A stretch of DNA of 26,742 bases, taken from Candidatus Aenigmatarchaeota archaeon (lineage in GTDB: Archaea > Aenigmatarchaeota > Aenigmatarchaeia > QMZP01). The notes beneath the pieces are model-generated. The model saw nothing but the letters and a program-made list of their open reading frames with translations. It ran no database searches and had not been told where the DNA came from. The translations under genes and the position numbers were made by a program. Below, in pieces: positions 1-12,000 of the stretch (position 1 is the first letter of the stretch; each line of letters starts with the position of its first letter). The stretch is taken from positions 1-26,742 of the forward strand of contig JAFCEK010000005.1 of assembly GCA_017609225.1 (NCBI GenBank), read 5' to 3'.

Positions 1-3000
1 TTGTTATCGTTCCTGATGTGGTGCCGCAGCCTTTGTTATGTATAATAAGAGCAGATTCAAAGACCTTGTTGTTGGCTACTGTTTGGGGTGTTTCCCTTAT
101 TATTTCAAGAATTGCTATGTTGTTGCTGTTTTCCACAAAGATACTTTCTGTCTTTGCTTTGTCCAACCCAAACGGGTGTGTGTAATTTACTGTTATATTT
201 ATGGTTGCATTTTCAACCGAGTTTGAGGATGTTATGATAAAGGAAAGTGTTGCATTTGACGGTTCTGATATGTTAACAGTCTGGTAATAATTGTCAATAT
301 TCCATCCTGCTGGTATTGATAAACTTACATTGTATTCAATTTCATCATTAAACGGATGTGTTATCGTTATATTGACCGTCTGGTTTGTTGAATTGCACAT
401 GTATTTTTCATTGCGAACTGAAACACTGATATTGTTTATTGTAAACTGTTCCTGTCTCTGCATGCTTCCCGATGAAAAGGAAACCGATGCATTCATTATA
501 TATGTATCCTGGGGCCAAGTTGAGGCATCTATATAGCTGAAATTTATGTATTCTGTTGCACCTGCCTGAAGCACTATGCTTTCATTAGTGGCATTGTATA
601 CAGAATATCCTGAAGTGTTTGTTATGTTTAATGTCACATTAACTGTTTTTGATATGCTCATGTTGTTTTCAACTCTCACTGTCACATTGAAAATCCCGTC
701 ACTGTATTCCATGCCTGTTATGTTGTAGTTGTTTCTGCCTGCCTGTATGTCCAGGATTTTTATTCCTGGTGTGTAATATGCCTCAAAAGATGCATTCCTT
801 ATTGTTACATTCCCGTTTCCTGTGTTTGTTATTCTTATATTGCAGTATCCTGTTTCGTTGGGAGCTATCTGTTTATTAAGTAATAGCAAGGGCTTGGTTT
901 CATTTGTTAAAATTCTGTAGCTGTGCAAAACATCCAGCCATGCAGTTGAATTATATGTTTCTGCCTTTACTGAAGTCTGTGAATCAATGGTCAAGTTTAG
1001 TGTGATATTAGCTGTTCTGTAATCTCCTGCTGCACATGCAAATGCTATTGTTGTGTTTTCTGAAGGTTCAAGCAGAACAGGAATATTAGCATACTCTGTT
1101 GATGGTGTTTTTTTGTAAAGTGCTGGTGTAATAGTCGTATTATCAATATCCTCTGTAGAATTGGCGCTTATGTTTATAATCGAATCTGTGTATTGAGTTG
1201 CATTTACTGTCCATGTTATATTTGTATCGGCGTTCTGGGCAAGCGTGCCTATATTCTGAACCTGACTTGGATAAACTGTCCAGCCACTGGGCAGATATAT
1301 GGTTGCATTGGCATTTGTTATGTCATCTGTAAATGCCTTTATATTTGTTATTATATCAAATGAATTGTTCTGGAATATTTCAGATGGTCTGTATGTGTAA
1401 AGTATCTCTATGTTTGCCGCACAGTCTGGAAGCAACAAATCTACAGTAAGATTTTCAGAAACATTGGCATTGTAACAGGAATCAGTATCTGCCACATATC
1501 CAAGCCATTTCTGGGTTGATTCTGTGAATGTGCAGTCAGGTGTGAAACTTACCTCTGCATGGCCTGAATTGTTTGCAGCAGTGGAATTAACAGTTGAAAA
1601 ATCAACTGTGTTTGTTGTTACATTAAAGTAAACTGTTGGCTTTGCAATACTGGTGAAATTGGTCTGGTTCGCTCCAATTCTGTCCAGACTGTAAACCTGA
1701 AGCACAAACAATGTTGAGTTTGATGTGTTTACAGTTGTTTTATTGCCGGCAACATATGTAAGGTTTATGTTTGCCTTTTCAATATAGAACTGGTCATCAC
1801 TATCCACATAATATCCCGGGTTTGTAGTGAAATCTGTGGTTGTGACATATCCCTCTGTGTCATAAGCTATAAACCTGAATTTCATCCAGTTGTTTACATA
1901 TCCCGAACAGGGGAATGTTACATCTGTCCAGTTAAGCTGCGTGTTAGAGCAGTCTGTACAACTTCTATTGGCAACATCCTCCCAGTTGCCTCCAAGCACC
2001 TGAACCTGAAGCGTAACATTAACAGTATCTCCCGGGTTGTCATCAACTATTAAAGAAAAATTATGCGGCAGTATCCATGAGCCGCTTCTTGGCGATACAT
2101 TTGCAACAGAAAGAGCAGGCGGTGTTTTTATGTATATCCATCCCCCAACTGTGTTATTGAGTGAAAAATTATAGTTTGTCTCAGTCGCATTGTAGTAATA
2201 ATCAAGTGTTGTGTTTGCTGTTATGTTATACCATCCGTCAGAAGCTGAAGTGGAATCCCATATACATTCATAATAACCTGGAACTATCATTGTAACATTT
2301 TCATCTCCACAAACACCTGTTATCGGACCCTCTGCATAAAATGTAACATTTACATCACTTAGTGTTACACCGCAGTCATCCCTTATTGCTGCGGAAAACA
2401 ATATGTTATCTCCCCTTTCGTAATAATCGCTTTCTGCTGGGGTTTGCTCTGGCTTTGTTACGCTTATGTTGAAATCTCCACGCACACTTATATTATAAAG
2501 TGTGGTTTCATTGTCATAATAACACTGGTCATTTTCTATAAACGATTTCCATTTCCTTACTCCAACCTCATATCTTGGACCTGTGCATGTCGGATCAAAC
2601 TCCCATATCACATAGCCTGTTCCGTTTGTTGTGTTGGCGCCAAGATTATCCCAGAACGCATTGTCTGTATCATATGTTGCAGAGAAGTTTATGTTTCTGT
2701 TTGCTATTACAGAGCCGTTTGCATCAAGCCATCTCATCATAAGCGTAAGTGTCTGGGTTTGGCTCCTGTTGGCAATCTCATTATTTCCCAACACAATCTC
2801 ATATGTTGTGTTGTCTTTTTCTATGCCTACCGTATAGGCATCTGTTTCATTGGAGTTTGTTGCGTTGTCTGTTATATTGAACATATAATGTGCTGATGAA
2901 TTTATACTGCTGCAGGACAGATTGATAGAAAAATTTATTGTTGTGGGGTTTGAACATGCAGTACATGTGCTTGTATTATACTCTGTCCATCCGGAGCCTG

Positions 3001-6000
3001 TGTCAAGAAGCAGTGTTATATTCAAATCATCCCCCTGGCCATCCCATACTGTTATGTTAAATGTCCAGTTCCCACCAAATCCCTGGGATGAAATGGAAGG
3101 TGCAATGATGCCATTGGCTGTTGGGTTTTGATATTCAGGGGGCCAGTTAACATCGTTGTGTACAACATAATTATCTGATACATTGTATATGAAACAGGAA
3201 TCCCCATAATCAACATAACCAAGCCATGTTTCGTTTCTTGATATCGTAAATCTCGTATCAGGCGTATATGTCACATTTGCATAGCCATCATCATCTGCAT
3301 ATGTTTCATTAACATAAAGGAAATTTGAAGCTCCGTCATTGGTGACATTGAATTTTATCAGGGGCTTGCTGATTCCTGAGAAATTATATGAACCCTTTTC
3401 CTCGTTATAAATAAGCAGTGAGAATGTGGTCCCGCTTTGCGGGTTTGCAATGCTTTCATTTCCAGCGCCACCATACTGGATTGATACGCTTGTTTTGTTT
3501 ACATAATGGTAGTTGTCTGTTTCTGAGGTTGTGTTGCTGTTGCTTGCATTGTCGGTTGCATTGAATTTGAAATACCAGAAATCTATGTCATTGCATGTAT
3601 AGTTCTTTGTGAACCAAAGCACGGTGCCGGAACAGCTGCTGCAGTTCTTGCTTTCCACATATTGCCAGCTGCCTGTTGGGCCTTTTTTTACCCACAAAGA
3701 CACATTAACCTCATCCCCGGGATCATCTGTAACATTAATTGTGTAATTGTATGTTCTGCTCCATCCGCCGGTGGATGGATTTACAGAGGCATTGTACAGC
3801 TGTGGCGGTGTGAATAAATGAAAGGTTGTTGTGTTTTCCTGGTCATTGTAATACTGCTCTGATGAGTAAATCTTTACTGTGTAATCCCCAATGGGCTTGT
3901 CTGTTGTTGTCCATGTGCATGTATATGTGCCATAATAATCGTTATATACCGCATATCCTGCTGATGGACATCTGAATGACTGCCCTGTGTTTTGGTTTGT
4001 GAGATTGAAATAAACATCTGCACCTGTTGGTGAGCCAACCTTTTCTCCGCAGTCATCTATAATTGAAACATTCAGAATTATATCAGGGCCTCTTGTATAA
4101 TTTTCTGTTCCGTTTGGATGGTTTATTGTTATTATCTGGTCTCCTGTGAGTATGAAATTTACAGCCCTTGTGCCTGTTGTTGCATTGCTTTTGTAGCATG
4201 TATCATTGGTGTCAGCCATGTATGTATGGGGACCCAGGGGATAAACATAACTCAGGCAACCCCAGTCGCTTTGCGTCATTCTTCTGTGTATGTAGCCTGT
4301 GCTGTTTGTGGAATTGGCAACACCATCATCAAAGGTTACAATGTCTGTCAAAGATATTTTTATATAACCATCTGCAGGATAGGCAGCCCTCCCATAATCA
4401 GAGTCCCATATCCTTGCTATGAATGTTGTATTTGCCGTTCGGTTTACAATACTTCCTGATGCTGGATATATATCATCAATATCAACATCATCCTCCTCTA
4501 TCTGAAAATACCTTATTTCTGATTCTGTATGCTGCCCTGCAGGGTCTGTTGTATTGAATTTGTAGTATGCATAACCAGGATAAGTTATATCAGAACATGA
4601 AAATCTTGTTTCATTTATATAATTTCTTACGCCGCTGCCGCAGAAAGGGCATATAGTGAAATTTACATATGTCCATTCAAGTCCTGATCTGTTGTACCAC
4701 AAGCTTATGTTAAGGGTCTGGTTGTCAGGATCTGTTGCAAAAACAGAAAAATTGAATGCATGACCCCAGCCGTCAAGCGTGGGTGTTACATCAGTGTCAT
4801 TCAGAACAGGGATTATGCTTTCTTCCTGCTGAAGACCATATGTGGGATATGGATAACAGTATTTCCTCATGCTTTTCATGGAAAGCAGGTTGTGCTCCTC
4901 TGCCCCCTGATAAGGTGCAACAACACCATCAGCATCATAATAGGCATATACAGCTGCATCACACAAAAGCCTGTCTCCCTCCTGTATATAACTGCTGTCA
5001 TCATCGCCAAAATACAGATGACCTGGATAAGGCATTGTGGTTATGCCTGAAGTTTGCGGATTGGACCTTCCAACACTTTTTATATTTCCGTTTGCATCAT
5101 AAACCGTACATGTTGTATTTGATGTCAATGTAACAACAGTTATGTACTCTCCTATCTGCGGTATGAAATATTCTCTTCCAAGTTCATATTCCGGCAGAAA
5201 TGCGCTTACATCATAACCATCAGAATCTGCTGTCTGGGAACCTGATACAGGATAGTTTGCATGCACATGCACGCCTACAACCCTTCCATCAGAGTTTTGA
5301 TTGTCAATATCAGAAGGCAGCAGACTGCTTGTAACCTCAAGCACATCACCTGCGTCAAGATACAATGCAATAGATCCGAACTGGTCACTGTAATAAACAG
5401 TGGCAACAGTGTTATCATATATGGCTCCCACATCAAGATTGTTTGAAGGAACTCCATAAAGGTCTGTATGGGTTTCATGAACAGGGAAATTGTCCCTGTT
5501 GAATGTGTTGTTTCCGCTGCCCCCGTTACCAAAGCCAATAATAGGAAGCGAGGAATTAAGCCACATGGTTTTCTGGTTGGCAGGGTCAGCAGTTGACCTG
5601 CCAACAGTGCCCTGGGGAACTGTTATAGTTTCATTTATTACAAACCCATTACCTGTATCATGCCATACTTCCACTGTTGCCTCTCCAAAAGGTGAATAAA
5701 AGAATATGTTGTTCCAGTCCCTGTAAAAAGCTGTTGCGAGGCCGTTCATGCTTGCCCAGCCCTTTGGAACCCACGAATCACCGGGTTCCTCGCCACTTGT
5801 TGTATCTTCGTTTATAGAATCTATATAAATGGGTTTGTCTGAATAAACCGGTGTTGAGTTTGTATAGTTGCCCTCCTGAACCCTTACAGACTGGGACATA
5901 TTAAGAATCATATTCCAGTTGCCTATAGTGACATTGGTGTTGTTCCTGAATGCAACTACCTGTGCATCATTTCTTTCATTCCAGTAGCCTACAGGATAAA

Positions 6001-9000
6001 GAACATCTGTGGGTGTGGAATAATTGAACACATCATCCTCATCTCCTGTTGTTGTTACATTATAAACAGCACCATAGTACATGTAAATTGTGTTGTTTTT
6101 GTTCTCTTCCAAGAAAGGCACCTGAACCCAGATTATTGTGTATTCATCTTCCGAATTGCACCGCCTAGGCTCAACATAATAAGGCATTGGATCATCAGAC
6201 TGGTTTGTAAACCTTATATCACCACAGTCAGTCTGCATCTTTCCCTGTGATATGTAATAGCTTGTATTTATTTCAAGCATTATCTGGAACTCTGTCTGGT
6301 TGCCTGAATTGCCCATTGTTATGTTAATAGGTGTTCTGTATCCCCATGTAAGGTTCCACCAGTACTTCTCCCCAACTTTAAATATCTGAGCGGCCGGCAG
6401 TGTGGAGTTTACTATACCATCATCTGCCTTGACAGACCAGTTATATACGCCTGCATCAATTATCTTCTCTATATACTTGTTTGTTGTTGAGTCATTCAGC
6501 ACTCCATCTAAATAGAAATAATAAGTTAGTGTGTCTCCATCATTGTCAGAAGCGTTCCATGTAAAGTTTATGGTTTCACCCAGAGTGTAAAACCAGTAGG
6601 GAAGCGGATTTATTAATATAGGCGTGTTTGGTGGCGCATTTGTAAGTGTGAAGTTCCATATATCTGTCTGGTTTTCATTTCCATAGGAATCATTGAAATA
6701 CCAGCGCCATGATATCTGGTCTCCTCTTGTGCTGTGTGTTATGGTTTTCTCAACAAGTGCCTGCGTTTGTGTTGTTTTCCATGGGACCTGCGTATCATTC
6801 ACCCATGAACCGCTTTCATTCCAGGAAAATATCCAGTGGCCGCCAACATAATTATCCGAGAGTGTTACATTGAAATAAACAGTCTGCCCGTTATATGCGG
6901 ATGATGAGGCATTGGTCTGGTTATTTGACCATGCTGGATATACAAGGTCTGGCGTGGCATTATAGTAAATATACCTTGTTTCAGACTGGTTATATGCTCC
7001 TCCCCTGTCTGTTGCAAATGCAGAATATGTATGGTAGCCCTCCTTGAGATATGTGAAATTTCTGTAAAGACTGTACAGGTTGGAATTATAGCTTGCATTT
7101 ATTTCCGTGTTGTCAAGTGTTCTGTTCCAGAGCTTTACCTCATCTATGTACCCGTTAAAGAATGAGTTGGACTGCCCTCCCCTTGTTCCTATTGTGATGT
7201 TCAGGTCTTCATGCGGATTTCCTGAATATGGTGCTGTATCCATCAGGTTTCCGTCAACATACAGCTTTATATGGGAGCTGTTCCATGCTGCGGCTGCATG
7301 ATGCCAGTTCCCGTCATTGAGCGTAATTGTGGAGTTGGCTGTAACCCCGTCCAGTTCGAAAACCAGATAATTGCTTGAATTAAGGAACAACCTGAACTCG
7401 CTTGTTGTGCTGTTGTCTCTTGCAAGTATTGTTGCTCCGTTTGATGGCGATGCTGAGGATGTCTTGAACCATGCTTCTATTGTGAGATTGGAATAGTCAA
7501 ACACAGAAGAATCCACTATGTTTGCATAGTCATCAGTACCGTCAAAAGACAGCCCTGTACCAAACTTTCCAACATTTATCCATGCAGGATCTGAATCTTC
7601 TGATGAGGAGTTGGAACCCAGCGTTCCGTCATCTCCCCAAGTGGATAAATCTGAAATTGTTTGCCCTGAATTTTCATTAAATCTCCAGAATCCGAGCAGC
7701 GAGCGTTCCCAGTCTATATGGCTGCTTGTGTCATACTGGTCTGAAACAGAAATATTTACCTCGTAATAATTTACAAATATATAGGTATTGTTTTCCCTTG
7801 TGGGATAAACAAACTCAAGGCTGGGAGGGGTTGGGTCTATTGTTACATATCTGGTTTCAGTGGAATTGTAATCTCCCGAACTGTCTGAAACACCAGCATA
7901 ATATTCATATTCGCCTGCTAAACCAGTAAAGTTATTGTAAAGGGGATTTGCAGAAGAGTTGTAGCTTGCAAGTATTTCCTGTTCTGAAAGCGCCCTGCTG
8001 AAAATCCTGACTTCGTCTATTGTTCCTGCTGCCGGACCATATCCTATGGTGAGATTCTCTGATGATAAACTTAATGCTTGCGAGTATGATGTTGAATTTA
8101 CAAGTGTTCCATTAACATAAAGTGAGACAACAGAGCCGTTGTAGGTTAGTGCTACATGGGTCCATTCTGTTGTGCTTATTGCATATGTTATAATATCCTG
8201 ACCATTCAGTTTTCCTGTAACAGAAGAGCTTGTTGCATAAAGCTCATAACCACTTCCTTTTTTTACAATTGATTTTACAGGGGCTGCTCCCTGATAATGT
8301 GATGGGCTGCTGGAGCCGCTGAGTGAGGAGTAATCCATTCTTATTCTTCCGTCGCTGCCGTCTCCGCCATTACCATAATCACTTGGTTCATTTGCTCCCT
8401 GGCCGCCAACTGCCTCCACGGTGCCTATGGATATTGTATCAGCCACAAGATATATGCTTCCGCCTGCGCCTCCGCTGCCTTCTGCTGCTCCACAGTCATT
8501 TGTATCCGGCTTGCTCTCGCCATTGCTGTAAATATTGGCATTGTTTATGTTTTTTGCTGTAATGAAAACTATTCCTCCGCCGTCTCCTCCATCTGCATCT
8601 GTTCCTGCTCCATCATCATCGCCTCCGCCGCCTCCGCCGCCTCCAAAAAACATGGTTGAAAGGTCGGGTGAGCCAACAGCATATCCGCCATAAGATGGAT
8701 CATCATATTGTGATATTTTTGTATTTCCTGTTCCGCCCTGGCTGGCATGCCCCCCGCCTCCGCCGCCTCCGCCGCAGTGCGAGACGCCGTTACCACCGGC
8801 TCCTCCTGTATTGCTGTCTGTTGGGTAAACAGAACCTCCTGCTTTTGGAGCCCAGTTTCCCAAACCATATATACCTTCACCCTCTCTTCCGGGATCATTG
8901 TTGTTTACACCCATAGCGCCTCCCCGGAATCCTCTGTCGCTTACATTTATCACGCCTGTTCCAGAGAATGTAACTGTGTCATTTGCCCTGAAGGCAACTA

Positions 9001-12000
9001 TGCCTCCTGTATATCCGTTCCATGCAGATGCTACTATGGAAGCACCATTCTGTATGGTCACTGTTGTATAGTGCGGTATTCTTACAATCTGTGCACTGCA
9101 TGATGCGGTGCTGTCATATGTTGTATTTTTGTATGTGTTGGTAAGAGGGGACAAAAGGGTGATATTATTACCACTCACATAATCTATGCGTGCAAATTCA
9201 TAGGTTCCTGCAGCAGCATCACAGCTGCCGTTTTGCATCTGGATTATCATTATCTCATCCCCTGCTGAAAAATCAGATATATCATTAACTGTAATGTTTA
9301 TGCTCCCGGAACTTGCGTTTGCTATCAGATATGTATAGTTATTCACAACTGTATTTGCTGCGCTTACGGTTAATGAACCATCAGAGCCGTCACCAAAATC
9401 AATAGAAATGTCCTTTATCCATGCCTCTATTGTTATCTCATCTGATATGTTAAGGCTGGAATCATTGGGAATTGTTACAACATCCCCTGAATCAAAGTCA
9501 AGGGCATATCCAAACTTTCCGGAAACCCAGCCTGCACCTGTTATTGTTCCATTGTTGCTCCATGTGGAGGAGTCATTCGCATAAGTTCCCGTGTTTTCAT
9601 CAAAGTCCCAGTATCCCCTCAGTGTGTAATTCCAGTCAATAAATGCCGAGGTCACGGGTGTTGTATTTAATGAAACATTGATGAATACCCAGTCATTTGC
9701 TGTGTATGTATCATTGTCAGGTGTCGGACTGACAAAATTTATCCATACAGCAGGGTCTACTGCAAGCATCCATGACCTTGCTTCCTGGAAACTTTTTTCT
9801 CCATATACAATTTCAGAAGGTCCAATCATGTAAAGATAAGGCCATTTCCAGGGTGTGCTGAATTTGTATGACACAGTGCTGCCTGTTCTTACTCCATGCC
9901 ATTTCAGTATTTTTTCTTTGCCTTTTTCTGTAAGCTCAGCACCTCCTGCATCTGTTACTGTGAATTCCCTTGGAAGGTATTCAACAATATCAAATGTCTG
10001 CACTCCATTGTATGATGTTACTTTTATGGAGGATGTGAAATCCCCTTTTCTGGGATCTATTGTCACAGGTGTATCTCTTATGATATCAAATTCATAATAA
10101 TGCTTTGCCAAGAAATATGATTCAATCTCAGATTCTGTGTCCTTGGCTTTTGCCTTGGCATAGAGCATATAGGTGCCTTCTTTTAACACATAATAGTTTG
10201 CAACATATACGCCCTTTTCCTGTTCCCTTATGGTTCCTGTTTTTGTTGATAAAAGACTGGAAATGCCTGAAGGTTCTTTTACTGCCAAATCCACATCAGC
10301 CCCTGAAACAAGATGGCCATACCTGTCCAGTACAACCATTATTATTTCTGCTGTTTCCCCGGGTCTGTACATGCTCTTTCTCGTATTTATGGAAACAAGT
10401 CCCCACTGGAACCAGTACTCCTCTTCATAGCTTCCATACTCCACAATCAGTCTGTAAAGCCCGGGTTTTATTTTCCTGGATTTTTCCAGCTTTATTTTAT
10501 ATTTGCCGTTTTTTTCCTCGATCAGGGGTTCAATTATCGCTCCATCAGGTCCTTTGGCAATGGCTTTTATCTCTTTCACAGGCACTATCTCAACTCTGTA
10601 GTTTTTTTCCGAGAGGTTTGTCTTCCATTCTATTGTATCATAAAAATCATCATTGTCTGTGTCAAGCAGTTCAGCTGATTTTGTTATATCCTGTTCTGTT
10701 TTGTCCAGGGATACAAGACGGAATGTATATCCTGCTCCTTTCAGTTCAATCTCAAACTCAGGCTCTTCGTTTATATCAAAGGCCTTTTTGCTGGATTTTA
10801 TATATACCCTGCTTCCAAGGGTTTCGGGTATTTCTGTTCTTACTGTTACATTCGTGTAGTGCAGCCTGCTCTTCAGGCTTATTTTCTTTTTCCAGCCGCC
10901 GTATGTTTCCAGTGTTTCCTCCTTTTCCGGTGGAGGCGTTTCATATTCTATTTCATATGTTCTGTTTTCGCCCGGGGCAAGTTCTATTTTAATTGATTTG
11001 TTCACTGGTTTTTCCTTCTTCAGGAACCCCTCTGCAGAATTTAACTTTTTGTTTTGGCTGAAGCCCATCAGCCCAAATCCCCTGTTTTCCTTGGGTGGTT
11101 GTGTATTATCCAAAATTGCCGGCTCCGGAATATCCAGCTTCAGTGTTCTTTTGATTTCTTTGTCTTTCCTGTTTTTTGCCTTTATTATTTTTTTCCATTT
11201 AACAGGCCTGCCTATTTCAGCAGGCTCTTGTATAACTTCTTCTTCTATTTCAATATTTTCCTTTATTTCTTTGTGTGTTTTGTTTAGTTCTGTGTTCTCG
11301 CAGTCAACATATATGTCAATTATTTTGTCTTCCTTTTCTGTCCAGTTGCCGCTGGTTTTGTTGTAAAGCGCTGCACGTATAGTAATCTCATGGTTTCCGC
11401 ATGATGCCTCATCTGCCAGCCATGTTGTATTCAGCAAACTGCTGGTTTTTTCGTTTTGTATTTCCCTGAAAACAATGTCTGTCCCCTTGTATATGCCCGG
11501 GGCTGTGCCGGGGAGTATTATCATCTCAATATCAATTCTTATGGGTTCTCCAAGCTTTACTGTTTTGGGGTATGAAAATTTCCTGATTAATATGCCTTCA
11601 TATTCTGTGACATTTATATCAATGGTATTTGATTCAGCGGTTTCATTTCCGTCAGATGCATAAAAAATTAGTTTTCTTGTTCCCGTGAAATTTATATCTG
11701 GCCTTAGTTTGGCCAATGCTGTTGTCTGGTTTATCTTTATACTTATGTTCAGCGGGCTGGTTGAATTAAATGAAAGGTTATCACCATCAGGGTCATAAAA
11801 ATATTCGGAGAGGTTCAGGATGTAATAAGAGTCCTTGAACATTGTTATGTTTGGAATGGGCTTTGCAAGAACAGGTGGCCTGTTCAGACTGACATTTATT
11901 TCCAGTTCATTGGAATCTGTTGAGTTTTTCCTGTCAGATGCAGTAAAAGTCAGGTATCTTGCTCCAAGGAAGCCTGGATCAGGTGTTAGCAGGGCTGTGC

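Noticed and set aside
8618..8772. CCGCCTCCG-type runs as a DNA microsatellite or CRISPR-like repeat
   Set aside because: They are in-frame polyglycine codons of the Gly-rich domain, with no regular spacers.
10105..10992. Long plus-strand open frame (about 295 codons)
   Set aside because: It lies opposite the giant minus-strand gene; its Leu/Phe/Ser/Cys-rich composition is what the reverse of that gene yields, and it has no domain motif.
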